This document shows positions 21,952 to 30,290 of a DNA stretch of 64,000 nucleotides, piece by piece (position 1 is the first letter of the stretch; the number at the start of each line of letters is the position of its first letter). The translations under genes were made by a program, and so were the position numbers. The notes under the pieces are model-generated. The model was not told the origin of the DNA. It saw only the letters and a list, made by a program, of their open reading frames with translations, and ran no database searches. This DNA is from Candidatus Pacearchaeota archaeon (GTDB lineage Archaea; Nanoarchaeota; Nanoarchaeia; Pacearchaeales; GW2011-AR1), in contig JALOBN010000002.1 of assembly GCA_023228245.1 (NCBI GenBank), forward strand, positions 1-64,000, given 5' to 3'.

Positions 21952-23040
21952 ATGGTAATAACACGATCAGAACTTGAAGCAAGAATGAAAGAACTTGAAA
22001 CTTACAAAGGTAGACATACCGAACTCGTTACAGTTTACATTCCTGCTGACTACGACGTGAATTCTGTTCAGAGACAACTTGAAGGAGAAAAATCTACTGC
22101 AAAGAATATTAAATCAACTACGACGAGAAATAATGTTACTGAAGCTTTGGAAAAGATTGTTCGTTATCTTAAAGGTTTGAAACAAACTCCTCCGAATGGA
22201 CTTGCACTTTTTGCTGGAAATATTTCTAAAGTTGAGGGACAGAGTGATTTACAACTTTGGGATATTGAACCAATTCAACCTTTGAAAATTAGAATGTATC
22301 GTTGTGATAAAGAATTTATTTTAGAACCTCTTCAGGCAATGCTTGAAGTTACTGAAGTTTTTGGTTTAATTGTGATGGACAGAAAAGAAGCGACGATTGG
22401 AATGCTTGAAGGAAAACGAATTGAAGTTTTGCAGAAAATGACATCTGGAGTTCCTTCTAAAGTTAGAGCAGGCGGACAATCATCACAAAGATTTCACAGA
22501 ATTACAGAAGGTTTGGTAAAAGATTTTTACAAAAGAATTGCAGAACAAGCGAAAATTTTCTTTTATGATATGCCGAAGCTGAAAGGAATTATTATTGGCG
22601 GACCGATTCCAACAAAAGATGAATTTATCGACGAGGAATTTCTTGCTACAAAACTTAGGGAAAAAATTATTGGAAGGGTTGATATCGGTGATGTTGATGA
22701 ATCTGGTTTGAAAGAACTTGTAGAAAAATCACGGGACATTCTTGAAGGACAGGAAATTGTTCGCGAGAAAAAAATTCTTGAGAATTTTTTTGAGCATCTT
22801 GGAGAGAAACCCGACATTACTTTTTACAAAGAAGCCGACGTGAGAAAAGCGTTGCAATATGGTGCTGTTGAATTATTAATTATTTCAAAAGATTATGATA
22901 AGAATTTGACAAGAGAATTTTTAGAACTTGCAGAGAACGCGGGTTCAGAAGTTGAAATTGTTTCTACAGAGACGACCGAAGGAGAACAATTCAATAATTT
23001 ATCTGGTGTCGGTGCGATATTAAGATTTAAAGTTCAATAA
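21952..23040 (+). CDS. prf1: Peptide chain release factor aRF1
   Basis: It recognises all three stop codons and triggers peptide release. The 362-aa protein carries the codon-recognition motifs NIKS (52-55) and YRCDKEF (116-122) and the catalytic GGQ (174-176). Domain 3 follows with FFEHLGEKPDITFYKEADVRKALQYGAVELLI. It is about 50 residues shorter than typical archaeal aRF1, mainly because domain 3 lacks the mini-domain insertion. The GH3 gene starts 2 nt after its stop. Confidence 0.96.
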   Translation: MVITRSELEARMKELETYKGRHTELVTVYIPADYDVNSVQRQLEGEKSTAKNIKSTTTRNNVTEALEKIVRYLKGLKQTPPNGLALFAGNISKVEGQSDLQLWDIEPIQPLKIRMYRCDKEFILEPLQAMLEVTEVFGLIVMDRKEATIGMLEGKRIEVLQKMTSGVPSKVRAGGQSSQRFHRITEGLVKDFYKRIAEQAKIFFYDMPKLKGIIIGGPIPTKDEFIDEEFLATKLREKIIGRVDIGDVDESGLKELVEKSRDILEGQEIVREKKILENFFEHLGEKPDITFYKEADVRKALQYGAVELLIISKDYDKNLTREFLELAENAGSEVEIVSTETTEGEQFNNLSGVGAILRFKVQ

Positions 23041-23041
23041 A

Positions 23042-24091
23042 ATGGAAAGAAAGAAGTTTATCATAAAATTTATTTTAATTATGTTTTTAATTTCCATTTT
23101 TATTTTTGAATTAACTGGTTCTTTTTCCGAACTAGATAATTCTACAGACAATATTGTGATTAATAATAATTCTATTCAATTTGATTCTCTTACCCTTAAA
23201 CAAAAAATAGCGCAAATGATAATTGTGTACGGCGATAAAAATAATTTAGCATACACAAATCTTAATGTGGGGGGAATTTTTTTAGATGGTCTCGACACTA
23301 AAGACGAATATAAAAATAGAATAGAAAAATATCAAGAAAATTCAAAAATAAAATTGATTGTTTCAACAGACATGGAAGGTGCGTGGAATCCTTTTTCAGA
23401 ATTTCGGGATTTTCCTTCGCTGTCTGAAATAAAAACTTCCCAAGAAGCTTATGAAGTTGGATTAAGTGAAGGGGAATTATTAAAAGAGTTAGGATTTAAT
23501 TTTAATTTTGCTCCTATTTCTGAATTTCAAGATTTATCTTATGGAGAGAGAACTTTTTTAGGAAATGAAAAAGAAATTAAAGAAAAATTGCAAAGCTATA
23601 TTTTAGGTCTTCAACAAAATGTAAATGGAACTTGCAAACATTATCCGGGGAAAGGAATGATTAATAATCTTCATTTATCGACGGACACACAAAATATTAC
23701 TGCTGAAGATTTAGATTTATTTGGGGTTTGTTTTGAAAATAATATCTCTGCAATAATGGTTGGTCATCAAATTATTTATGGAGAATTGGATTCTCTTGGA
23801 AAACCATCGTCGATTTCATTAGAGGTTATTAATAGTCTTGAAAATTTTTCGGGGCTTATTGTAAGTGATGAAATAAACATGCTTGGCTTATCCTCCTTTT
23901 GTTTTTCTAAATCAGAAAGATATGCCGAGCTAATTAATTCAGGAGAAAACATCATCTTAGATTTTAAAGTAGATTTGAATTCTTTGTTAAATGATTTAGA
24001 GATATTGACAAAAGAGGGCAAGATTGATGAAGAGCAAATAAATAAAAGCGTTAGAAAAATTTTGATTGCGAAGGGTTATTCTCTTCAATAA
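23042..24091 (+). CDS. Secreted glycoside hydrolase family 3 protein (NagZ-like)
   Basis: The 349-aa protein starts with an N-terminal membrane/signal segment (about 7-28), so its catalytic part is outside. GH3 features follow: IAQMIIVYG, STDMEGAW, the KHYPGKG motif with K199-H200 that binds the sugar, and SDEINMLGL with D276 as likely nucleophile. Length and order fit NagZ-type beta-N-acetylhexosaminidases. In the general acid loop the usual D-S-H reads N-L-H (INNLHLSTD), so one partner of the His/Asp dyad may be missing and activity could be altered. It starts 2 nt after the aRF1 stop. Targets could be GlcNAc glycans of host or bacteria. Confidence 0.82.
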   Translation: MERKKFIIKFILIMFLISIFIFELTGSFSELDNSTDNIVINNNSIQFDSLTLKQKIAQMIIVYGDKNNLAYTNLNVGGIFLDGLDTKDEYKNRIEKYQENSKIKLIVSTDMEGAWNPFSEFRDFPSLSEIKTSQEAYEVGLSEGELLKELGFNFNFAPISEFQDLSYGERTFLGNEKEIKEKLQSYILGLQQNVNGTCKHYPGKGMINNLHLSTDTQNITAEDLDLFGVCFENNISAIMVGHQIIYGELDSLGKPSSISLEVINSLENFSGLIVSDEINMLGLSSFCFSKSERYAELINSGENIILDFKVDLNSLLNDLEILTKEGKIDEEQINKSVRKILIAKGYSLQ

Positions 24092-24093
24092 CT

Positions 24094-24555
24094 TTATTCA
24101 GGAAATTCTTCTACACTATTTTCAGTATTAATTGGTGAAGATTGAAAAATTATTTCTGTTGCAGTTATTTGACTTTTTCCTTTTATGTTTTCAGAAGATA
24201 AAACGCTTACACTATCTCCGACGGTTAAATCAGAAAAAGAGAGAATTGTTTCTGTTGACTCTAAAGAGTTTTCTAATGAAAAAATTTGTTCTAATATTTT
24301 CGTCTGTTCATTTGTGTTTATAGTTATTTTTGTTAATTTTTGTTCTTGTCCGGGAATAATATATCTTTGTAAAGAATTAGTTTCTACGACTAAAGAATCT
24401 CCATTTATGCTTGTTATCTGTCCAAATATAGAAAATACCTCATTTGATTCAGGATAAATTGAATTAAGCATAACATTTTGTCCCAAAAAATATCCTCCGA
24501 TTCCTGCTCCAATCATCAATAATAAAAAAATTGTTATAAAGATAATTTTGTTCAT
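24094..24555 (-). CDS. Membrane-anchored protein with an outside beta domain, 153 aa
   Basis: An N-terminal helix (about 4-25, ending GAGIGGYFLGQN) anchors a domain with alternating strands (VFSIFGQITSINGDSLVVETN, LTVGDSVSVLSSENIKG). The pattern resembles DUF5666-like small OB or barrel domains of exported proteins, but the match is loose. Its stop is 2 nt from the convergent GH3 stop, and its start is 3 nt from the stop of the S74-type surface protein gene, so those two are one operon. Confidence 0.68.
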   Translation of the reverse strand: MNKIIFITIFLLLMIGAGIGGYFLGQNVMLNSIYPESNEVFSIFGQITSINGDSLVVETNSLQRYIIPGQEQKLTKITINTNEQTKILEQIFSLENSLESTETILSFSDLTVGDSVSVLSSENIKGKSQITATEIIFQSSPINTENSVEEFPE

Positions 24556-24558
24556 TTT

Positions 24559-25509
24559 CTATTCACACAGACTTGGAAGCTTTGCACAGATTTTGTTTAA
24601 CTTTTCATCCAATGAATTTATTTTTTCTTCTTGGCTGTCTATTATTTTTTGCTGTTCTTTTATTGCTTCGACGAGCATTGGAGTTAAGGCACCATAATCA
24701 ATTCCTGTTGCGTATAGTTTTTTATTTCCGTTCTCGTCTATATACCAATTTGAACTATTTGTTTCGTCTTCGTATTCTACGATTTCAGGAACAATATTTC
24801 CAACTTCTTCTGCAATGAAACCCATATCATATTCTCCGCCGTGCTCTTCATCCCAATTATAATAAACTCCTCTTAACGATAAAATTTTATTTAATGCACT
24901 TGGAATTTCTGTAATGTTTGTTTTCCATCTTATAGAAGAAGATGAGCCGTAATTTGTTCCTGAACCTGAAGCATAAAAATCATAAGAATTGCCATTCCCG
25001 ACGACAGCAATTTTAGTGCTTACACCGTGAACCCCATAAGAAGAGCCTGAAGCGTAGATACCAGCGTAATCTCCATAACTTTTGATACCATAAGTGCTTC
25101 CCTTGCTGTAAATTCCAACGTAACTTCCCGAAGTATAAAATCCATAATATGCTCCTGATTGTGAATAAACTGCCCCATCGCAGGTTCCTGCTGAACAATA
25201 GTCTGTATTTGTATCTGTGTCAGTATCTGTATCATATCCGCAATTATGTCCGGTTATTTTCATACAAAAAGTATTATTCACAGTTGTTTCCCCTTTTGTA
25301 TCTGTATCAACATCATATCCGCAATTATGTCCTGTTATTCTCATACAAAAAGTATTATCCACGGTTATCTCATCTCCACTATGTCCTACTAAAGAGCTTG
25401 AAGTTTCCACAGCGTAAACACTTGCTGTAATTAATAATAAAATTCCTAAAGAAATAAATGTGTAAAGCCAGCGATTAGATAATACAAATTTCTTTTCACC
25501 CTTTTTCAT
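24559..25509 (-). CDS. Secreted tail-fibre-like protein with S74 self-cleaving chaperone domain
   Basis: The 316-aa protein has a signal segment (about 14-31), a tandem repeat around GDEITVDNTFCMRITGHNCGYD and ETTVNNTFCMKITGHNCGYD, a (DT)n run, then tyrosine- and glycine-rich repeats (YGFYTSGSYVGIYSKGSTYG). The C-terminal 120 residues match the Peptidase_S74 intramolecular chaperone of phage tail spikes: SIRWKTNI, LRGVYYNWDEEHGGEYDMGFIAEEV and the final coiled coil. The catalytic pair by analogy with endosialidase is S190 and K195, five residues apart, both present. The protein probably trimerises, cuts off its chaperone and acts as a surface adhesin. Confidence 0.82.
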   Translation of the reverse strand: MKKGEKKFVLSNRWLYTFISLGILLLITASVYAVETSSSLVGHSGDEITVDNTFCMRITGHNCGYDVDTDTKGETTVNNTFCMKITGHNCGYDTDTDTDTNTDYCSAGTCDGAVYSQSGAYYGFYTSGSYVGIYSKGSTYGIKSYGDYAGIYASGSSYGVHGVSTKIAVVGNGNSYDFYASGSGTNYGSSSSIRWKTNITEIPSALNKILSLRGVYYNWDEEHGGEYDMGFIAEEVGNIVPEIVEYEDETNSSNWYIDENGNKKLYATGIDYGALTPMLVEAIKEQQKIIDSQEEKINSLDEKLNKICAKLPSLCE

Positions 25510-25560
25510 TTTAATTTTATGAGATAAGAATTTTTAAATCTTGTTGTATTATCTTATTTT

Positions 25561-26106
25561 ATGAACACAAGCAAGACGTTAAATGAAATTGACGAAGCAC
25601 GAGAAAAAGAGGATTTGAAAAAACTTGAAGCAGTTTTTTTTGTTTCGGGGAGATTTTTGAGCATGAGTGAATTAATTTCTTACACTGATTTGAATCCGAT
25701 AATTCTCGAAGAACTTATTGAAAAACTTCAGGAAAAATATGAAAAGGAAGAATCTGCGATTGAAATTGTCGAGAAAAATAAAATGTGGAAAATGGATGTG
25801 CGTGCGCAGTTTTATAATATTATAAATAAATTAGCGACGGGAAAATCTGAATTCACGAAAGCTGAGCAGGAAACTTTGGGGATTATCGCGTTCAAGCAAC
25901 CGATAAAACAATCTGTAATAATTAAAATTAGGGGAAACAAAGCTTACGACCACATAAAAAAATTTGAGGATACTGGTTTGATAAAAAAGAAAAAAGTTGG
26001 GCATACTCACGAACTTTCTTTGTCAGACGATTTCTATGATTACTTTACATTTCAAGGCGAAACTCCGACACAAGAATCTTTAAAAATAATCAACCCCGAG
26101 GAATAA
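25561..26106 (+). CDS. scpB: Segregation and condensation protein B (ScpB)
   Basis: ScpB is the winged-helix kite subunit of the SMC-ScpAB complex that compacts and segregates chromosomes. The 181-aa protein shows two winged-helix units (LEAVFFVSGRFLSMSELI at 21-38 and the conserved EFTKAEQETLGIIAFKQPIKQSVIIKIRG near 95-125). The length is normal. Neither SMC nor ScpA is in this window; instead the gene is followed 2 nt later by a glycosyltransferase, which suggests operon shuffling. The fit to ScpB is good across the protein. Confidence 0.92.
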   Translation: MNTSKTLNEIDEAREKEDLKKLEAVFFVSGRFLSMSELISYTDLNPIILEELIEKLQEKYEKEESAIEIVEKNKMWKMDVRAQFYNIINKLATGKSEFTKAEQETLGIIAFKQPIKQSVIIKIRGNKAYDHIKKFEDTGLIKKKKVGHTHELSLSDDFYDYFTFQGETPTQESLKIINPEE

Positions 26107-26107
26107 A

Positions 26108-27376
26108 ATGGAAGTTTTGTCTTCGATTTATCTCGCGTATATGTTCGTTTCGATTTATTTTCTTTTGCTATTTATTTTTTTATATTTGCATAATAAAAAA
26201 AATTTATTTGCTTATCCTGAACTGAAAAAAAATTACAGCGTTTCATTTGTAATTCCTGCTTACAACGAGGGAGAAACAATCGGCGACACGATTGAACACG
26301 TTTTCAATATTGATTATAAAAATATTAAGGAAGTAATTGTTGTGAACGATTGCTCAACTGATAACACACGTGAAGTTGTAGAAAATTTGCAGAAAAAATA
26401 TTCTAAATTAATTTTAGTTAACAATCCGAAAAACTTGGGAAATGCTGGGCGTTCTAAAAATGCAGGACTGAAATTTGCAACGGGAGATGTAATCGCTTTT
26501 GTCGACGCTGATAGTTATCCTGCGAAAGATTCTTTGAAAAAAATGCTTGGATATTTTCAAGATGAAAAAGTTGGTGCTGTAACTTGTCCAATTCTTGTTA
26601 GAGACGCAAATAAATTTTTTGAAAAAATTCAGGATATTGAATATCGTGTGATTGCATTTACGAGAAAACTTTTAGGTTATACTGGCGGGATTTATGTTAC
26701 ACCCGGGCCTCTTGCATTATACAGAAAAGAAGCGATTGTAGGAACTTCTGGTTTTGATGGCGATAATATGACTGAAGATATTGAGATTACTTGGCATTTA
26801 ATAAAAAATGGTTGGGAGAGAGAAATGTGTTTGTCGACGCATGTTTCGACGACGGTTCCGCAAAAATTCAGCGACTGGTATAAACAGAGAAGAAGATGGA
26901 CAATCGGTGGAATTCAGTGTATGGCGAAATATAAACATGAAATTTTCAAAAGAGGAATGCTTGGAATGTTTGTTCTTCCATTTTTTATTCTTCAGTTTTT
27001 TCTTGGTGTTGTCGGTTTGGGGATTTTATTTTACGTTTGTGGAACAAATATAATTTCAAATTATTTATTTACAAAATATTCAATTGTTGCAGATGTTCCG
27101 TTGCTGACGATGAATCAAATTCATATCACGCCAAGTTTTTTGAATTATTTTGGTATTGTTCTTTTTTTAGTTAGTTTATTTTTTACTTTCACTTCTCTTT
27201 CGATAATGAAGAAGACGATGATGAAAAAAAATAATATTTTTGATGTGCTTTTCTTCGCTGTGATTTACCTTATGGTTTATCCGTTCATTACTTTAATTGC
27301 GATATATAAATATTTTAAAAGAGAAACTACTTGGGGGACTCATGATAAAAAAAGCATTAAACAGGAGTTTGTATGA
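26108..27376 (+). CDS. Membrane glycosyltransferase, family GT2
   Basis: A 422-aa processive-type GT2 enzyme. A first membrane helix (about 7-28) precedes the catalytic domain: VSFVIPAYNEGETIGDTI (UDP-sugar binding), VDADSYP as DxD, TEDIEITW with the catalytic Asp, and QRRRW, the hallmark of hyaluronan, cellulose and poly-GlcNAc synthases. Three or four more helices follow (about 283-310, 340-360, 380-405). It probably makes or exports a beta-linked surface polysaccharide. It overlaps the next gene by ATGA, so both act together. The GH3 gene 2 kb upstream could trim the product. Confidence 0.9.
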   Translation: MEVLSSIYLAYMFVSIYFLLLFIFLYLHNKKNLFAYPELKKNYSVSFVIPAYNEGETIGDTIEHVFNIDYKNIKEVIVVNDCSTDNTREVVENLQKKYSKLILVNNPKNLGNAGRSKNAGLKFATGDVIAFVDADSYPAKDSLKKMLGYFQDEKVGAVTCPILVRDANKFFEKIQDIEYRVIAFTRKLLGYTGGIYVTPGPLALYRKEAIVGTSGFDGDNMTEDIEITWHLIKNGWEREMCLSTHVSTTVPQKFSDWYKQRRRWTIGGIQCMAKYKHEIFKRGMLGMFVLPFFILQFFLGVVGLGILFYVCGTNIISNYLFTKYSIVADVPLLTMNQIHITPSFLNYFGIVLFLVSLFFTFTSLSIMKKTMMKKNNIFDVLFFAVIYLMVYPFITLIAIYKYFKRETTWGTHDKKSIKQEFV

Positions 27377-28026
27377 ATAGTCAGAAAATTGTTTTTTTGT
27401 ATGCACTAATAGGAAGTTTGATAATTTTTAATATTGGGATTTTTATGGGTTATATGCTCGAGTCGTCGAGAATTGAAGAAATTAATTCTATGTATGCCGA
27501 TACTGAACTAAAAATTCTTGATCAGATTACACAGATAAATTCACTTTCGATTATGGAATTTGATTGTGACAGTTTGATGAAAGAAAATATTGATTTTGCG
27601 AATGACATTTTTGAAGATGCTCAATTGATTCAGAGATATGAGGAAGCGAATATCTTCAGTGAAGATATTATTTCACAGCACAAGAGATTTGATTTGCTTA
27701 GAACTTTATTTTGGATAAACAGCATCAAGATTAAGGAAAAATGTGATTTAGATTTTCATAATGTTGTTTATCTTTACAAATATAATGAACCGACGATAGA
27801 GCAGAAATCGCGACAGGGAGTGATTTCGAATTTGCTCGGGGAATTGAAAGAAAAATACGGCGACAAAATTATGCTGATTCCTATTTCTGGAGACAATGAT
27901 ATCCCGTCTGTGAATTTGCTTGTTGAGAAATATAATATTACGGAATTTCCAGTGATTTTAATTGACGAGAAAATTGTAATCTCCGACGTTAATGTGATGA
28001 AAGATATAGAAAAATATCTAAATTAA
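27373..28026 (+). CDS. Membrane-anchored thioredoxin-fold protein without CXXC
   Basis: One N-terminal membrane helix (about 7-28) followed by a helical segment and a C-terminal thioredoxin-like domain from about residue 130 (FHNVVYLYKY at strand 1, KYNITEFPVILIDEKIVI around the cis-proline). No redox CXXC is present; only isolated cysteines occur (C64 and C125 or nearby). It is therefore more likely a binding or chaperone domain than an oxidoreductase. It is coupled to the GT2 gene by ATGA, so it may help assemble the synthase or its product. Confidence 0.72.
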   Translation: MNSQKIVFLYALIGSLIIFNIGIFMGYMLESSRIEEINSMYADTELKILDQITQINSLSIMEFDCDSLMKENIDFANDIFEDAQLIQRYEEANIFSEDIISQHKRFDLLRTLFWINSIKIKEKCDLDFHNVVYLYKYNEPTIEQKSRQGVISNLLGELKEKYGDKIMLIPISGDNDIPSVNLLVEKYNITEFPVILIDEKIVISDVNVMKDIEKYLN

Positions 28027-28066
28027 TTATATAAATCCTTAAAAAGATAAAATTAATTCATTCATT

Positions 28067-28801
28067 ATGGCAAGTTGTTACAGGTGTGGTGTTTCTGGTG
28101 AAGATAAGAAATTATTCGACGCTATTTCAGGAAAGGGAATTGTAAAAATTTGTGAAGATTGTATTGCAATTGAAAAATTTCCGATAATTAGAAAACCTGT
28201 TGAGAAAGTTGAAATTTCTCAGAAACAAGTTTCTGTTCGTGATAGATTGATTGGAATGAATAGCAAATTTTCTTACGGGAAAGAACCGAATCTTAGAGAT
28301 TTAGTCGACGAGAAATTCAAGCATAAAGAAACGATGACGCATCCGGATTTAGTTGAGAATTTTCACTGGACAATTCAGAGAATAAGAAGAACGCGAAGAA
28401 TTACGAGAGAAGCTTTTGCGAAAGCAATCGGCGAACCTGAAGCAACTGTGAGAATGCTAGAGCAGGGATTTTTGCCAGACAATAATTACAAAGTTTTAGC
28501 AAAAGTTGAAAGTTATCTTGGTGTTAGTTTTAGAAAAAATGCGTCGGGATTTCCTGATACAGATTCAAAAAAATTTGTCTTGGATAATTCATTAGTCGAC
28601 GAAAAAGATAAAGAACCGAAGAGATTAGGTTTTGATTATAACACTGCAAGCAAATTGAAAATCGGCGATTTGAAAGATATAAAAAAGAAACAAGAACAAG
28701 TTGAAGAAAAACTTGGATACGGAAAGAAAAAAGACGACGATGATTCTGTTGAATGGGCAGAAGAATATACAGAAGAAGATTTGGAAGAGGAAGAAGATTA
28801 A
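28067..28801 (+). CDS. mbf1: MBF1-like transcription coactivator
   Basis: aMBF1 proteins combine an N-terminal zinc ribbon with a Cro-type helix-turn-helix. Here CYRC (4-7) and CEDC (residues 30-33) form the ribbon, and RRTRRITREAFAKAIGEPEATVRMLEQGFLP at about 105-135 is the HTH. A basic and then strongly acidic C-terminal tail (DDDDSVEWAEEYTEEDLEEEED) makes the protein 244 aa, longer than typical aMBF1 of about 160-170. It has its own TATA box (TTATATAAA, about 35 nt upstream). In archaea it is thought to bind the small ribosomal subunit. Confidence 0.88.
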   Translation: MASCYRCGVSGEDKKLFDAISGKGIVKICEDCIAIEKFPIIRKPVEKVEISQKQVSVRDRLIGMNSKFSYGKEPNLRDLVDEKFKHKETMTHPDLVENFHWTIQRIRRTRRITREAFAKAIGEPEATVRMLEQGFLPDNNYKVLAKVESYLGVSFRKNASGFPDTDSKKFVLDNSLVDEKDKEPKRLGFDYNTASKLKIGDLKDIKKKQEQVEEKLGYGKKKDDDDSVEWAEEYTEEDLEEEED

Positions 28802-28900
28802 AAGAAACTATTTCTGTAAAAAAGTCAGTCTAAAATAGGACTTAATTTACAAAGCCCCCTCAATCACAACTTTTATAAATGTAGATTAAGATTTCTTTTT

Positions 28901-29164
28901 ATGGAACTTAAAATTCTTAAGAACGAAAAGGAAGAACTTGAAGTTGAGCTCGAGAGTTTGACTATCGCAGAGATTTTGCGAGTTTATTTGAATAAAGATT
29001 CTTCTGTTACATTCGCTGCTTGGAAAAGAGAACATATTACTAAACATCCGATTCTTTTAGTTAAAACAAAAGGCAAGGCTGCGAAAAAAGCAATTGACGA
29101 CGCTGTTTCTGCAATTACAAAAGATTTGGAAAAAGTTGAAACAGATTTCAAAAAGTTGAAATAA
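28901..29164 (+). CDS. rpo11: DNA-directed RNA polymerase subunit Rpo11 (RpoL)
   Basis: Rpo11 pairs with Rpo3 to form the assembly platform of archaeal RNA polymerase. The 87-aa protein has the conserved core ELEVELESLTIAEILRVYL, VTFAAWKREHITKHPILLVKTKG and a long C-terminal helix. TTTATAAA sits 22 nt upstream of the ATG, giving a leaderless mRNA. The 100 nt before it hold a possible hairpin AAGTC/GACTT that may end the mbf1 transcript. Confidence 0.95.
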   Translation: MELKILKNEKEELEVELESLTIAEILRVYLNKDSSVTFAAWKREHITKHPILLVKTKGKAAKKAIDDAVSAITKDLEKVETDFKKLK

Positions 29165-29204
29165 ATTTAAACAATATTTATAAATCTAGAAAATATATTT
29201 TATT

Positions 29205-29480
29205 ATGGCAAAAAGAGGGGAAAGAAAAGAAGCTTGGTTCAGAATTATTGTTGCTGTAATCAGCGGTGCGATTTTATCTGTCTGGGCAAATTTAACTTGG
29301 ATTCTTCTTGTTTTGAATTGGTTAGTTACGATTTTCAGTGGAAATCGAAGTAAAGGAATGGCAGAATTATGTGAATATTGGAATACTGAAATGTATAAAT
29401 TTATGAGATATATAACATTCGTTTCTAATAAACGTCCTTTCCCTTTTTCAAGTTTGGAAAAGATGAGCAAATTTAGTTAA
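29205..29480 (+). CDS. DUF4389-like small membrane protein, 91 aa
   Basis: A hydrophobic hairpin (about 12-30 and 32-45) follows a basic start, and the tail MAELCEYWNTEMYKFMRYITFVSNKRPFPF matches the DUF4389 family as I remember it. Those proteins are short integral membrane proteins of unknown role found in bacteria and archaea. TTTATAAA lies 21 nt before the ATG. No operon partner is obvious. Confidence 0.75.
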   Translation: MAKRGERKEAWFRIIVAVISGAILSVWANLTWILLVLNWLVTIFSGNRSKGMAELCEYWNTEMYKFMRYITFVSNKRPFPFSSLEKMSKFS

Positions 29481-29527
29481 TTATTCGTTACCATAATTCT
29501 TATTAATTCAAATTTTATTTTTCTGTT

Positions 29528-30259
29528 ATGGACTTTCAAAAAGTTGAGAAGATTTCGACGGGAAGTTATGATTTGAACACTTGGCTTTACGGCGGTTATG
29601 AAAAAGGAATTATTACTATGATTGCTGGACCTCCTGGATGCGGTAAAACAAATATGTCAATTCTTGTCGCGTGTTCGCAGGCGAAAAAAGGAAACAAGGT
29701 TATTTTTATTGACACTGAAAATGGATTTTCTTCTGATAGGGTAAAACAAATTATCGGAGAAAACTTTGAAGAAATTTTAAAAAATATTTTATTAATTAGT
29801 CCGTCGAATTTTGACGAGCAGAAAAAGTTTTTTACAACCTTGAATAATCATTTGAAGAAAGAAGAGGTTAGTTTGATAATTGTCGACGGAATGGCGATGC
29901 TTTATCGTTTGGAACTTGGAACAGCGAGGGAAGAAGATAAAGTAAAAGAAATCAACAGCGAAGTTGCGAACCAGATGAAACTTCTTGCGGAGATTTCAAA
30001 AAAACAAAATATTCCTGTTGTGATAACTAATCAAGTTTATTCTGGATTTCAATCAGAAGAAGATTGGAAAAACGGAGTTGAAAGAGAAGTAAATATTGTC
30101 GGCGGAGATTTATTTCAATATTGGAGCAAATGCATTATTCAATTGAAAAATGAAAGAGGAAAAAGAAAAGCTATTTTGAAAAAGCACAGAAGTTTGCCTG
30201 AAAAAGAATTAGGATTTGAAATTCGCAACGAAGGAATTTTTAAACGAGGAATGTTTTAA
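29528..30259 (+). CDS. radB: RadB recombinase paralogue
   Basis: RadB is an archaeal RecA-family ATPase that modulates RadA-dependent recombination. The 243-aa protein is the core ATPase only: STGSYDLNTWLYGGYEKGIITMI, Walker A GPPGCGKT at 34-41, Walker B LIIVDGMAML, and the QVYSG loop. It lacks the N-terminal helix-hairpin-helix domain of RadA, as expected for RadB. NreA follows 31 nt downstream, giving a DNA-repair pair. Confidence 0.94.
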   Translation: MDFQKVEKISTGSYDLNTWLYGGYEKGIITMIAGPPGCGKTNMSILVACSQAKKGNKVIFIDTENGFSSDRVKQIIGENFEEILKNILLISPSNFDEQKKFFTTLNNHLKKEEVSLIIVDGMAMLYRLELGTAREEDKVKEINSEVANQMKLLAEISKKQNIPVVITNQVYSGFQSEEDWKNGVEREVNIVGGDLFQYWSKCIIQLKNERGKRKAILKKHRSLPEKELGFEIRNEGIFKRGMF

Positions 30260-30290
30260 TTATTAAATTTCATCGACGATAAAATCAAAC

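Noticed and set aside
24559..25509. The S74 protein as evidence of a prophage
   Set aside because: No capsid, terminase, portal or integrase gene lies near it; the neighbours are chromosomal genes with archaeal signals.
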